Under the pieces are notes generated by a model. The model did no database searches. It saw only the letters and a program-made list of their open reading frames with translations, and was not told the DNA's origin. Both the position numbers and the translations under genes were made by a program. Below are positions 1 to 6,993 of a stretch of 10,850 nt of DNA, piece by piece. Numbering within the stretch: the first letter of the stretch is position 1; each line of letters starts with the position of its first letter. The stretch comes from Betaproteobacteria bacterium (GTDB lineage: Bacteria > Pseudomonadota > Gammaproteobacteria > Burkholderiales > Eutrophovitaceae), in the NCBI GenBank assembly GCA_009886305.1, contig QXZO01000115.1:24936-35785 (forward strand), given 5' to 3'.

Positions 1-126
1 CCCAGCCTCTACATTCATGTCGGCTATCACGACGTTACCGCCTTGAGCAGCAATCATTTCAGCAGTTGCTGCGCCTAGTCCAGAAGCTCCACCCGTTACT
101 ATAATTGCGTTATCTTTAATCTTCAT
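1..126 (-). CDS. Short-chain dehydrogenase/reductase, N-terminal fragment (3-hydroxyacyl-CoA dehydrogenase type-2-like)
   Basis: The first 42 codons of a gene are visible on the minus strand; the rest lies beyond the left edge. The ATG is at 126-124. The peptide begins MKIKDNAIIVTGGASGLGAA and continues to a VVIADMN stretch. TGGASGLG (residues 11-18) is the TGxxxGxG dinucleotide-binding motif of classical SDR enzymes. The Asp at the end of the second Rossmann strand (VVIAD, about residue 36) usually means NAD(H) rather than NADP(H) preference. The N-terminus resembles the bacterial HSD17B10-like 3-hydroxyacyl-CoA dehydrogenases of fatty-acid or branched-chain acyl-CoA breakdown, but the substrate cannot be fixed from 42 residues, and the catalytic Ser-Tyr-Lys region is outside the window. 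It lies 61 bp downstream of rsmE on the same strand and could be co-transcribed with it. The ribosome-binding site is only a weak purine run (AGAGAGCAAGAG). Confidence 0.85.
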   Translation of the reverse strand, partial: MKIKDNAIIVTGGASGLGAATAEMIAAQGGNVVIADMNVEAG

Positions 127-187
127 ATCTCTTGCTCTCTATAGTTGTTGTCATTTGAATCACGCTCAAAGTATAGCTTTTCTCTGT

Positions 188-961
188 TTAGAAGTCCCCC
201 CAAAGGGCTTGGGCAATGGCGGACATGCTGATCCCTGCTGTTTCCGCACGAAGAGTTCGGGGGCCAAGTTGGATTTCAATAAGATCGTTTGATTTTGCAA
301 CAGCAAGCTCAGTCTCGCTAAATCCGCCTTCAGGGCCGATTGTAATATTTAAATCGACGGGCTTAACTTTAATATCTTTCAAATAGGTTGACCCGTTGGG
401 CGATAGTATGAGTTTAGTTTGCTTGGTATTTTCTTGAAGTTGGTGTTCTAGAAAACTTGCTAAAGATAGGTAAGTTTTAATTTTTGGAATTTGTGTCCGC
501 CCACTTTGCTCGCAGGCTGCGATGGCAACCTTATGCCAGTGATGCTTTCGTTTCTCGAGCTGATCCATGTCAATTTTGATTGAGCTTCTCTCAGCTTTAA
601 AAATATTGATTTCAGCGACACCAAGCTCAGTGACTTTCTGCACAACGAGATTCATTTTTTCGTTCGACAAGATGGATTGAGTTAGCGAGATCTTTAATTG
701 TGATTCGGTTTTAGAATTTAAAAATTGAAGAATTTCTGCTTTCATTTTCCCGTCGCGTGCGGCCACCAATATTGATAAATATTCCTTCCCGTCTTCGTCA
801 AACAGATTTAAGAATGCGCCCTCTTTTAATCTGAGCGCTGATGTTGCATGTTTTGTAATGTCTCTGGGGAGTTCTATGAAAGTTTCGTTTTCTTTGATTT
901 TTCGATTTAAATAGAATCTAGCCCCAGATTTAAGTTGTTTTTTTATTTTTTGTGTTTCCAT
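188..961 (-). CDS. rsmE: 16S rRNA (uracil(1498)-N(3))-methyltransferase RsmE
   Basis: RsmE uses S-adenosylmethionine to methylate N3 of U1498 in 16S rRNA, acting on the 30S subunit in the cytoplasm. The 257-residue product carries the family motifs in order: QKVTELGV (108-115), ERS (124-126), EQSGR (151-155), IGPEGGFS (208-215) and LGPRTLRAETA (232-242). The last two form the SPOUT-type trefoil-knot SAM site. The N-terminal PUA-like domain is about residues 14-80. The protein is slightly longer than the usual ~243 residues because about 13 lysine-rich residues precede the conserved ARFYL segment. I see no internal ATG, GTG or TTG in that stretch, so ATG 961 is the only reasonable start, although no clear Shine-Dalgarno precedes it. 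It is divergent from the phosphatase gene at 1110 and probably heads a short transcript into the dehydrogenase gene. Confidence 0.95.
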   Translation of the reverse strand: METQKIKKQLKSGARFYLNRKIKENETFIELPRDITKHATSALRLKEGAFLNLFDEDGKEYLSILVAARDGKMKAEILQFLNSKTESQLKISLTQSILSNEKMNLVVQKVTELGVAEINIFKAERSSIKIDMDQLEKRKHHWHKVAIAACEQSGRTQIPKIKTYLSLASFLEHQLQENTKQTKLILSPNGSTYLKDIKVKPVDLNITIGPEGGFSETELAVAKSNDLIEIQLGPRTLRAETAGISMSAIAQALWGDF

Positions 962-991
962 CAGGCAATTCGGGAGTAAAATGGTATTTTT

Positions 992-1021
992 ATCGTACGC
1001 GAAACAATGACTTTAAGCCAA
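992..1021 (-). promoter_or_regulatory. Possible weak sigma70 promoter for rsmE
   Basis: In the divergent spacer, the minus strand reads TTGGCT (1021-1016), an 18-bp gap, then TACGAT (997-992). Each hexamer matches four of six consensus bases, and transcription would start about 25 bp upstream of the rsmE ATG. The position is sensible but the match is weak and could be chance in AT-rich DNA. I saw no convincing promoter for the plus-strand gene in the same 148-bp spacer. Confidence 0.25.
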
Positions 1022-1109
1022 GACAGTGTGGTCTTCAATATCCTGAATGTATTTTTAAATTTAGGGAAATGGTTTACTAACGTGAGTCTATCTCTGGTTT
1101 CCACTCTTC

Positions 1110-1919
1110 ATGTCAAAATTTAGCACCACTACAGTCCTGGACCAGGTTACAGATCTAGTTAAGGGTCTCGCTGATAGAGAGATTATTCCTTTTTTTAAAA
1201 AAATCTCCCACAATCGTAAAAGTGATGGCAGCCCTGTGACAGCAGTGGATGCCGCTGTACAAATTGCTCTCGAAGATGCGTTACCAAAAATTCTTAAGGC
1301 ACCTGTGCTGGGTGAGGAAATGACCAACGATCAACAAGTTGAAATATGGGGTCAGCGCGACACTGGGATATGGTGTGTAGATCCAGTTGATGGAACCACT
1401 AACTTTGTTAACGGGATTCCTTATTTCGCGGTTTCAATAGCATATTTTAAGAGTGGGAAACCGATTGTTGGGTTAGTACACAATCCAATAACGGGTCAAG
1501 TGTTTACTGCGGAGGAGGGTGGTGGCGCTTGGCTCGGTACCAGAAGCTTGTTGGAAAGCCGATCAAGGCATACTAGTTTGCGTGAGTGTGTTGCCAGCGT
1601 CGATTTTAAAAGATTACCGGAACTGCTGCGCGCGCGTTTGGTATCTTCACCGCCATATGCATCTCAGAGAAACTTTGGCGCCGCTGCCCTGGAATGGTGT
1701 GACGTTGCTTCAGGATTATTTGATGTTTACGTTCACGGGAATCAAAAGATTTGGGATTTTGCTGCGGGAGCGCTGATTCTCACTGAGGCGGGAGGTGTTA
1801 TGAGCTCCTTTACAAAAGGTCCTTTTTGGTGCGATGAGAACTTATCCCGTCCCGTTATTGCGGCTCGAGATCCAGCGATCTTTGAGGAGTGGTCCAATTG
1901 GTTAGCCGCCTCCTTGTGA
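1110..1919 (+). CDS. Inositol monophosphatase family protein (SuhB/HisN-like)
   Basis: A cytoplasmic Mg2+-dependent, Li+-sensitive-type phosphatase of 269 residues, the normal family length. Visible signatures are the KSDGSPVTAVD segment (37-47), metal ligand Glu69 in GEE (68-70), the core WCVDPVDGTTNF motif (88-99) supplying Asp91 and Asp94, and the C-terminal WDFAAG motif (215-220) supplying Asp216. All expected metal ligands are present, so the enzyme should be active. The family hydrolyses inositol-1-phosphate, histidinol-phosphate, 3'-phosphoadenosine compounds or similar small phosphates, and these motifs do not tell them apart. There is no neighbouring his or cys gene to help. The ATG start lacks a good Shine-Dalgarno. 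A GTG at 1082 is out of frame, so 1110 is preferred. The gene ends 106 bp before ilvI with no evident terminator, so read-through into the ilv genes is possible. Confidence 0.9.
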   Translation: MSKFSTTTVLDQVTDLVKGLADREIIPFFKKISHNRKSDGSPVTAVDAAVQIALEDALPKILKAPVLGEEMTNDQQVEIWGQRDTGIWCVDPVDGTTNFVNGIPYFAVSIAYFKSGKPIVGLVHNPITGQVFTAEEGGGAWLGTRSLLESRSRHTSLRECVASVDFKRLPELLRARLVSSPPYASQRNFGAAALEWCDVASGLFDVYVHGNQKIWDFAAGALILTEAGGVMSSFTKGPFWCDENLSRPVIAARDPAIFEEWSNWLAASL

Positions 1920-1953
1920 GCTTACCTATAAATTACGTCTAAGTCTTTGTTTG

Positions 1954-1982
1954 TTGACGGCAAAGCTCCCAGAAGGTATCGT
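1954..1982 (+). promoter_or_regulatory. Candidate sigma70 promoter for the ilvIHC genes
   Basis: TTGACG (1954-1959, five of six matches to the -35 consensus), a 17-bp spacer, and TATCGT (1977-1982, four of six matches to the -10). Transcription would start near 1989, giving a leader of about 37 nt before the ilvI ATG. This is the best-formed promoter I found in the window and sits where the ilv genes need one. A leader this short leaves no room for a ribosome-mediated attenuator at this position. Confidence 0.5.
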
Positions 1983-2002
1983 GGAACGTTTTCTTTTGTA
2001 AA

Positions 2003-2015
2003 AGCGCTGGGCGCT
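2003..2015 (+). promoter_or_regulatory. Small perfect hairpin abutting the ilvI ribosome-binding site
   Basis: AGCGC (2003-2007), loop TGG, GCGCT (2011-2015): a 5-bp GC-rich stem that ends directly against the Shine-Dalgarno AGGTG (2016-2020). It is not a terminator because no T-run follows. It could affect ribosome access to ilvI or protect the 5' end of the message. The inverted repeat is seen directly; any role is inference. Confidence 0.3.
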
Positions 2016-2025
2016 AGGTGAGCAC

Positions 2026-3762
2026 ATGGAAATGACGGGGGGGCAAGTTGCCGAGCTTTCGGGGGCTGAGATTGTATCGCGCTGTTTGGCGGAGGAGCAG
2101 GTTGAATTCCTTTTTGGGTATCCCGGCGGAGCGGTGTTACCTATATATGACGAATTATTCAAGCAAGATAAAGTTAAGCATATTTTGGTGCGGCATGAGC
2201 AAGCTGGGGTGCACGCCGCTGATGCGTACGCGCGAGCTACCGGAAAGGTAGGCGTTGCGCTGGTCACGTCTGGTCCAGGTGTTACTAATGCCATCAGTGG
2301 TATTGCTACAGCCCATCTGGACTCCGTGCCGATGGTCGTTTTAACAGGCCAAGTTCCCACCAAAGCTATTGGAGAAGACGCGTTCCAAGAAGTGGATACG
2401 GTTGGGATTACTCGCCCGTGTGTGAAGCACAATATTTTGGTTAAACGAGCACAGGATATTGCTCCCGCGATCAAAAAGGCGTTTCACATAGCGGCCACAG
2501 GCAGACCAGGTCCGGTGGTAGTGGACATCCCTAAAGACATAACGTTAGAAACGACTAATTATTTTTACCCGAAGTCTGTGTCACTGAGATCATATAACTT
2601 GGTGACTCGAGGCCACTCAGGGCAGATAAGGAAAGCCGTCGAACTATTGTTATCTGCAAAACGCCCCATGATTTACTCGGGTGGCGGTATCATAATGGGT
2701 AATGCCTCCGATTTATTGACTCAATTCGTTCATGCTCTAGGTTATCCATGCACGAATACGTTGATGGGTCTCGGAGCCTTTCCTGCAACGGATCCGTTAT
2801 TTTTGGGAATGTTGGGAATGCATGGTACCTACGAGGCTAACATGGCGATGCAAGATTGCGATGTTTTGTTGGCGATAGGCGCTAGGTTTGATGACCGAGT
2901 AATCGGAAATCCTGAACATTTTATGAGTGTCAATCGTAAGATTATTCACGTTGACGTAGATCCCTCATCAATTTCTAAACGGGTTAAAGTTGATATACCA
3001 ATTGTTGGAGACGTTAATGAAGTTTTAAAGTCAATGCTCCAGCACGTTGCTGACCTTTCAAAGGGTTCAGTTAAGCCGGACGTTGATACTTGGTGGAAGC
3101 AAATATCGGTATGGCGTGAAAAAGACTGCTCCAAATTTGGGGTATCCGACACGGTGATCAAGCCTCAGTCAGTTGTACAAACATTTTATGAATTGACAAA
3201 AAACGAGGATGTATTTATCACTTCAGATGTTGGTCAGCATCAAATGTGGGCCGCTCAATACTATAAGTTTGATCGACCAAGGCGCTGGATTAATTCTGGG
3301 GGCCTAGGGACGATGGGGGTCGGGTTACCCTACGCAATGGGTTGTCAATTTGCTTATCCTGATGCGCTAGTAGCGTGTATCACGGGCGAGGCGAGTATTC
3401 AGATGTGCATTCAGGAGTTGTCAACTGCTAAGCAATATAATTTACCGATTAAAGTTATCACACTTAACAACCGTTATTTGGGTATGGTTCGTCAGTGGCA
3501 AGAGTTTTTCCATGGAAACCGACACTCAGAGTCTTATATGGATGCATTGCCTGACTTCGTAAAGTTGGCGGAATCTTATGGTCACGTAGGAATGCGTATC
3601 GAAAACCCGTCTGATGTTGAGGGAGCTCTGAAAGAGGCAATAGCCCTCAAGGATCGCTTGGTCTTTATGGATTTCATTACTGACCAAGCTGAAAATGTCT
3701 ACCCGATGATCCCAGGCGGCAAAGGTTTATCAGAAATGATTCTAGATGGCTCTTCAGATTAA
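2026..3762 (+). CDS. ilvI: Acetolactate synthase (acetohydroxyacid synthase), large catalytic subunit
   Basis: A cytoplasmic ThDP/FAD/Mg2+ enzyme that condenses pyruvate with a second pyruvate or with 2-oxobutyrate, the first common step of valine, leucine and isoleucine synthesis. At 578 residues it is full length. The N-terminal ThDP-binding domain holds the catalytic Glu58 in RHEQAG and the TSGPG loop (81-85). The central FAD-binding-type domain includes the GARFDDRV segment (285-292). The C-terminal ThDP domain holds GEASIQM (454-460) and NNRYLGM (481-487), the two ends of the cofactor motif, and the protein ends with a PMIPGGKGLSEMIL-type tail. The first motif is usually GDG, with GEG known in relatives; here the third position is Ala456. 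AGGTG lies five bases before ATG 2026, which favours it over ATG 2032. The symbol could equally be ilvB. It is followed 26 bp later by its regulatory subunit. Confidence 0.96.
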   Translation: MEMTGGQVAELSGAEIVSRCLAEEQVEFLFGYPGGAVLPIYDELFKQDKVKHILVRHEQAGVHAADAYARATGKVGVALVTSGPGVTNAISGIATAHLDSVPMVVLTGQVPTKAIGEDAFQEVDTVGITRPCVKHNILVKRAQDIAPAIKKAFHIAATGRPGPVVVDIPKDITLETTNYFYPKSVSLRSYNLVTRGHSGQIRKAVELLLSAKRPMIYSGGGIIMGNASDLLTQFVHALGYPCTNTLMGLGAFPATDPLFLGMLGMHGTYEANMAMQDCDVLLAIGARFDDRVIGNPEHFMSVNRKIIHVDVDPSSISKRVKVDIPIVGDVNEVLKSMLQHVADLSKGSVKPDVDTWWKQISVWREKDCSKFGVSDTVIKPQSVVQTFYELTKNEDVFITSDVGQHQMWAAQYYKFDRPRRWINSGGLGTMGVGLPYAMGCQFAYPDALVACITGEASIQMCIQELSTAKQYNLPIKVITLNNRYLGMVRQWQEFFHGNRHSESYMDALPDFVKLAESYGHVGMRIENPSDVEGALKEAIALKDRLVFMDFITDQAENVYPMIPGGKGLSEMILDGSSD

Positions 3763-3788
3763 ACTTTTGATCGAATAAGGTAATTACT

Positions 3789-4280
3789 ATGAGGCATATT
3801 CTTTCATTGCTTTTGGAGAATGAGTCAGGAGCTCTATCTAGAGTAGCAGGACTCTTTTCGGCGCGAGGATATAATATCGAATCTTTGACGGTGGCTCCTA
3901 CCGAGGACCCATCGTTGTCGCGGATGACGATCGTTACAATTGGATCGGACGAAGTGTTAGAGCAGATCACTAAACAGTTAAACAAACTAGTTGACGTGGT
4001 CAAGGTCATTGATCTCACAGAGGGCAGTCATATTGAGCGAGAACTAATGCTCGTGAAAGTGCGTGCTGTGGCGAAGGATCGTGAGGAGATGAAACGCATT
4101 TCCGACATATTTAGAGGGCGCATTTTAGACGTTACGGATAAAACGTATACGATCGAACTGACCGGGACTGGGGCGAAATTGGATGCTTTTTTTGATGCAT
4201 TAGATCGAGAGGCAATCCTTGAAACAGTTAGGACAGGGGCGTCAGGTATTGGGCGTGGGGACAGAATCTTAAAGATCTAA
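3789..4280 (+). CDS. ilvH: Acetolactate synthase, small regulatory subunit
   Basis: The regulatory partner of the preceding gene; it raises catalytic activity and gives feedback inhibition, usually by valine. The 163-residue length matches IlvH. Residues 2-76 form an ACT domain beginning HILSLLLENESGALSRVAG. The loop residues Gly14 and Ser17, together with Asn29, align with valine-site positions known in E. coli IlvH, so valine sensitivity is expected. Residues about 80-163 form the C-terminal ACT-like domain that contacts the catalytic subunit. AAGG (3777-3780) lies eight bases ahead of the ATG. It is in the same transcript as ilvI, with a 26-bp gap and no terminator between them. ilvN is a synonym used for this family. 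Confidence 0.96.
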   Translation: MRHILSLLLENESGALSRVAGLFSARGYNIESLTVAPTEDPSLSRMTIVTIGSDEVLEQITKQLNKLVDVVKVIDLTEGSHIERELMLVKVRAVAKDREEMKRISDIFRGRILDVTDKTYTIELTGTGAKLDAFFDALDREAILETVRTGASGIGRGDRILKI

Positions 4281-4288
4281 ACACGCCC
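4251..4288 (+). promoter_or_regulatory. Stem-loop spanning the end of ilvH, ahead of ilvC
   Basis: GGGCGTG (4251-4257) pairs perfectly with CACGCCC (4282-4288). The 24-nt loop contains a nested inverted repeat, ATCTT-A-AAGAT (4266-4276). CC and then TTTATT follow. It could be a weak or partial terminator, or an RNA processing or stability element setting ilvC level relative to ilvIH. The T-run is short and interrupted, so full termination is unlikely. The repeat is seen; the function is inferred. Confidence 0.3.
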
Positions 4289-4327
4289 CCTTTATTAACA
4301 ACGAAATACATTTGATGCGAGGTAATC

Positions 4328-5344
4328 ATGAAGGTTTTTTACGATAAAGATGCAAAAATAAGACTCATCAAAGGCAAGAAGGTGACGATCCTCGGATACG
4401 GCTCTCAAGGACACGCGCATGCGTTAAATTTAAAAGACTCTGGCGTTACTGTCACTGTTGGCGTGCGTAAGGGCGGGGCTTCATGGACAAAAGCAAAAAA
4501 GGCGGGTTTTGCGGTTAAAGAGATGGGCTTAGCCGTTAAAGGAGCAGACGTTGTTATGTTGCTGCTTCCTGATGAGAATATTGCTGAAGTTTACGAAAAC
4601 GATGTCAAGCCAAATATTAAAAAAGGAGCTGCTGTCGGCTTTGCACATGGTTTTAATGTGCATTTTGGTCAGGTCGACCCAGATAAAGATATTGATGTCA
4701 TCATGGTTGCGCCGAAGGCGCCGGGACATACGGTCCGGTCCACCTATGCGCAAGGTGGTGGTGTTCCTTGTTTAATCGCTATTCATCAAGATGCGTCTGG
4801 TAAAGCAAAAGATGTGTCTCTATCCTATGCTGCCGCAATTGGTGGTGGTAAGGCTGGTATTATCGAGACGAATTTTAGAGAAGAGACTGAGACTGATCTT
4901 TTCGGTGAGCAGGTTGTTTTATGTGGTGGAACTACAGCGTTAATTCAAGCAGGCTTTGAGGTTCTTGTGGAGGCCGGTTACGCGCCTGAGATGGCTTATT
5001 TTGAGTGTTTACATGAATTAAAGCTAATCGTTGATTTAATTTATGAGGGTGGAATTGCGAATATGCGATATTCCATCTCAAATAATGCTGAGTATGGAGA
5101 TATCACTCGGGGGCCAAGAATCATTAACGAGGAAAGTAAAAACGAGATGAGACGAATCTTAAAAGAGATTCAGACAGGCGTTTATGCTCAAGAGTTCTTA
5201 CTCGAAAACAAAACACGAAATACCAAGCTCACTTCAGTAAGACGGATTGCTGGAGAGCATAAAATTGAAGAGGTGGGTAATAAACTTCGTGCAATGATGC
5301 CTTGGATCAAAGCGAACAGGCTGGTCGATAAATCAAAGAACTAA
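4328..5344 (+). CDS. ilvC: Ketol-acid reductoisomerase, class I (short form)
   Basis: Catalyses the Mg2+-dependent alkyl migration and NADPH reduction of acetolactate or acetohydroxybutyrate, the second step of branched-chain amino acid synthesis, in the cytoplasm. At 338 residues it is the standard short class I form. The Rossmann motif GYGSQGHAHALN starts at residue 23. Arg47 and Ser52 in RKGGASW lie in the cofactor-specificity loop and point to NADPH. His107 is in FAHGFN, and the KAPGHTVR segment is at about 130-137. The metal ligands are all present at canonical positions: Asp190 and Glu194 in DLFGEQ, Glu226 in FECLHE, and Glu230. Ser251 in the RYSISN segment is the substrate-binding serine. 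A strong Shine-Dalgarno GAGGT (4319-4323) precedes the ATG. It lies 47 bp after ilvH, in the same presumed transcript. Confidence 0.97.
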   Translation: MKVFYDKDAKIRLIKGKKVTILGYGSQGHAHALNLKDSGVTVTVGVRKGGASWTKAKKAGFAVKEMGLAVKGADVVMLLLPDENIAEVYENDVKPNIKKGAAVGFAHGFNVHFGQVDPDKDIDVIMVAPKAPGHTVRSTYAQGGGVPCLIAIHQDASGKAKDVSLSYAAAIGGGKAGIIETNFREETETDLFGEQVVLCGGTTALIQAGFEVLVEAGYAPEMAYFECLHELKLIVDLIYEGGIANMRYSISNNAEYGDITRGPRIINEESKNEMRRILKEIQTGVYAQEFLLENKTRNTKLTSVRRIAGEHKIEEVGNKLRAMMPWIKANRLVDKSKN

Positions 5345-5424
5345 GCTTGTACGACGCATATAGCTATGCTGGATTGCCCTACGTGTAGTTGCAAAAAAAT
5401 TGATGCAGTTTGCTTAAAACTTAC

Positions 5425-6075
5425 ATGAACGATCATCGACATCCAATAATCGCTAAGGAAGGATGGCCCTTCCTAGCGCTCGCTGCCATATTGGCTGGTT
5501 TAAGCTCGGTTTACTCTGTTTATCTAGCTATCCCAATGTGGCTGCTCTTTGTATTTGTTTTGCAGTTTTTTCGTGACCCACCTCGGATCACGATAGAAGG
5601 AGATGACTCCGTTAGTGCTCCGGCGGACGGTCGAGTTATCGTAATTGATGAAGTGAAAGATCCTTATACCAATCAGGAATGTTTAAAAATCAGTATCTTT
5701 ATGAACGTTTTTAATGTTCACTCAAATCGGATACCTGTATCTGGGATTGTGGATACAAAGCAGTATCATCCTGGCAGGTTCTTCAATGCCGCGCTTGACA
5801 AGGCCTCTGATAACAATGAACGAAATGCGCTTCTATTGACTACAAAACATGGCCACAAAGTGACCTGCGTTCAGATAGCTGGTTTGATTGCTAGACGAAT
5901 TCTTTGTTACGTCAATGAGGGGTCTGAGGTGCGCAAAGGTGATCGTTTTGGTTTTATTAGGTTTGGATCAAGGGTTGATTTATATTTGCCAAAAGAAACA
6001 AAAACCTTAGTGAGCTTGGGTGATAAGGTTGTGGGCGGTGAGACGCTGGTAGCCGAGTTGCCTATGCTAGAGTAA
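5425..6075 (+). CDS. psd: Phosphatidylserine decarboxylase proenzyme, short form
   Basis: Converts phosphatidylserine to phosphatidylethanolamine at the inner membrane using a pyruvoyl cofactor made by self-cleavage. The 216-residue product is the short type. A hydrophobic N-terminal stretch (about 14-49) gives one or two membrane-associated helices ending at FFRDP. APADGR (65-70) and NVFNVHSNR (94-102) supply the likely Asp68 and His99 of the self-processing triad. FGSRVDLYLP (180-189) holds the cleavage site Gly181-Ser182, where the serine becomes the pyruvoyl group of the small alpha chain. I chose ATG 5425, giving an N-terminus of MNDHRHPIIAKEGWPF that matches the family. A TTG at 5410 would add five residues and an in-frame TGA at 5401 bars anything longer. 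Neither start has a clear Shine-Dalgarno. The 80 bp after ilvC has no convincing terminator or promoter, so co-transcription with ilvC is likely. Confidence 0.94.
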   Translation: MNDHRHPIIAKEGWPFLALAAILAGLSSVYSVYLAIPMWLLFVFVLQFFRDPPRITIEGDDSVSAPADGRVIVIDEVKDPYTNQECLKISIFMNVFNVHSNRIPVSGIVDTKQYHPGRFFNAALDKASDNNERNALLLTTKHGHKVTCVQIAGLIARRILCYVNEGSEVRKGDRFGFIRFGSRVDLYLPKETKTLVSLGDKVVGGETLVAELPMLE

Positions 6076-6084
6076 CCTTAGGTT

Positions 6085-6867
6085 GTGGACAACGAAGATA
6101 AAACACTTTTGAACGCTGAGGACAGATTGCATAGTCGACGACAGAGGTTTTTCTGGCTACCTAACGCGATTACTATCTGTGGGTTGTTTTCAGGCTTCTA
6201 TGCCATTGTCCAAGGGATGAATCATGAGTTTGGATTGGCGGCGATCGGTATTTTCGCTGCCATGATATTCGATGGTTTAGATGGTCGAGTGGCACGACTC
6301 ACTCAGACTCAATCTGCGTTTGGTGCCCAGTTCGATTCGCTGGCAGATATGGTGGCTTTTGGCGCGGCTCCGGCGCTTGTTCTCTATGAAGCTGAACTGC
6401 GCTCAATAGGTGGAAAGTTGGCGTGGGTCGCAGCTTTTATTTATGTTGGCTGTGCTGCACTTCGTTTGGCGCGCTTTAATACAAATTCGGATACCCAAGA
6501 TGACTCTTATTTTCAAGGGTTGCCAAGCCCGGCTGCAGCCGGAGTGATCGCGGGATTTATATGGGCAACTACCGCTAATGACTTTCAGGGTCTACCATGG
6601 GTCGCATGGGTGCTCGCCGTTACTGTTGGCTTTACGATGGTTAGTAACATTAGGTACTACAGTGGCAAGAATATTAATATAAGAAAGACGGTTCCTTTCT
6701 CCGTTGTCGTTTTGATTTCTTTCTTTGTCATCTTAGTTATCAATTTAGCTGACAATCTGCCTGAACTGCTCTTTTTAAGCTTCTTATCTTATTTTTTATC
6801 TGGATTTGTAGCTTGGATCTTGTCGTATTTCCACGATCGACGCGTCAAAAAAGATTTAAAAGAATAG
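6085..6867 (+). CDS. pssA: CDP-diacylglycerol--serine O-phosphatidyltransferase, membrane form
   Basis: Makes phosphatidylserine from CDP-diacylglycerol and serine in the inner membrane, the substrate for the psd product just upstream. The 260 residues contain several hydrophobic helices (about 27-45, 50-63, 107-128, 152-166, 170-188, 205-222, 228-250). The CDP-alcohol phosphotransferase motif is complete: Asp63, Asp66, Gly67, Ala70-Arg71, Gly80, Asp84 and Asp88. LARFN and the FQGLPSP segment are also typical of PssA. The start is GTG 6085, nine bases after the psd stop; in-frame TAG at 6079 and TAA at 6073 exclude anything earlier. A TTG at 6127 has a better Shine-Dalgarno (GAGGA, 6118-6122) and would still keep all conserved parts, so the start is uncertain by 14 codons. 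The tight spacing suggests translation coupled to psd. Confidence 0.93.
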   Translation: MDNEDKTLLNAEDRLHSRRQRFFWLPNAITICGLFSGFYAIVQGMNHEFGLAAIGIFAAMIFDGLDGRVARLTQTQSAFGAQFDSLADMVAFGAAPALVLYEAELRSIGGKLAWVAAFIYVGCAALRLARFNTNSDTQDDSYFQGLPSPAAAGVIAGFIWATTANDFQGLPWVAWVLAVTVGFTMVSNIRYYSGKNINIRKTVPFSVVVLISFFVILVINLADNLPELLFLSFLSYFLSGFVAWILSYFHDRRVKKDLKE

Positions 6868-6914
6868 TTCATTTCTGCGTTTTTCCTGGTTTTTATCTTG
6901 ATTTGCCGTGGCTA

Positions 6915-6938
6915 TGTAATAATCCTAGCTGTTATAGT
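6915..6938 (+). promoter_or_regulatory. Possible extended -10 promoter(s) ahead of leuA
   Basis: Two overlapping extended -10 elements are visible: TGTAATAAT (6915-6923) and TGTTATAGT (6930-6938), each one base away from TGnTATAAT in the hexamer. Upstream, TTGATT (6898-6903) lies 14 bp from the first, shorter than ideal. Starts would be near 6930 or 6945, leaving a leader of about 150-165 nt before leuA. Only the first would include the whole small ORF at 6943. The region is very AT-rich, so chance matches are likely. Confidence 0.3.
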
Positions 6939-6942
6939 CTTT

Positions 6943-6993
6943 ATGTTTCGTCTTAATGTTAGTTTGCAGGTTGTATTGATTCAGTCTTTATAA
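6943..6993 (+). CDS. Candidate leader peptide ahead of leuA (16 codons, Leu/Val/Ile-rich)
   Basis: The short ORF reads MFRLNVSLQVVLIQSL followed by TAA. Eight of 16 residues are branched-chain (four Leu, three Val, one Ile), which fits a leader peptide for leucine or branched-chain attenuation, and it sits 100 bp ahead of leuA. Its last codons overlap the 5' arm of the inverted repeat at 6975-7023. Against it, I see no Shine-Dalgarno upstream, the Leu codons are dispersed rather than in a run, and AT-rich DNA yields Leu/Ile/Val codons by chance. I infer a function only from position, composition and the adjoining hairpin. Confidence 0.3.
   Translation: MFRLNVSLQVVLIQSL

Noticed and set aside
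170..175. TATACT on the minus strand between rsmE and the dehydrogenase as a -10 box
   Set aside because: No acceptable -35 hexamer lies 16-18 bp upstream, and read-through from rsmE explains expression as well.
1971..2001. Mini-ORF GTG GAA CGT TTT CTT TTG TAA with AGAAGG upstream, ahead of ilvI
   Set aside because: It could be read as a tiny leader peptide with two Leu codons, but it overlaps the -10 box of the much better promoter call, has only six codons, and has no terminator hairpin with a T-run after it.
1926..2474. Minus-strand open frame of 182 codons overlapping ilvI
   Set aside because: It is antisense to a clearly conserved acetolactate synthase gene, its translation shows no recognisable motif and is rich in Ser, Thr, Pro and Cys, as expected of a shadow frame.
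3677..4018. Minus-strand open frame of 113 codons across the ilvI-ilvH junction
   Set aside because: It lies antisense to two well-supported genes and has no recognisable domain.
5345..5424. Small inverted repeats after ilvC (GCATA-TAGC-TATGC at 5356-5369, and GCAAA with TTTGC around the A-run at 5393-5399)
   Set aside because: The stems are short and no T-run follows on the plus strand, so I cannot call a terminator; nor is there a good promoter for psd.
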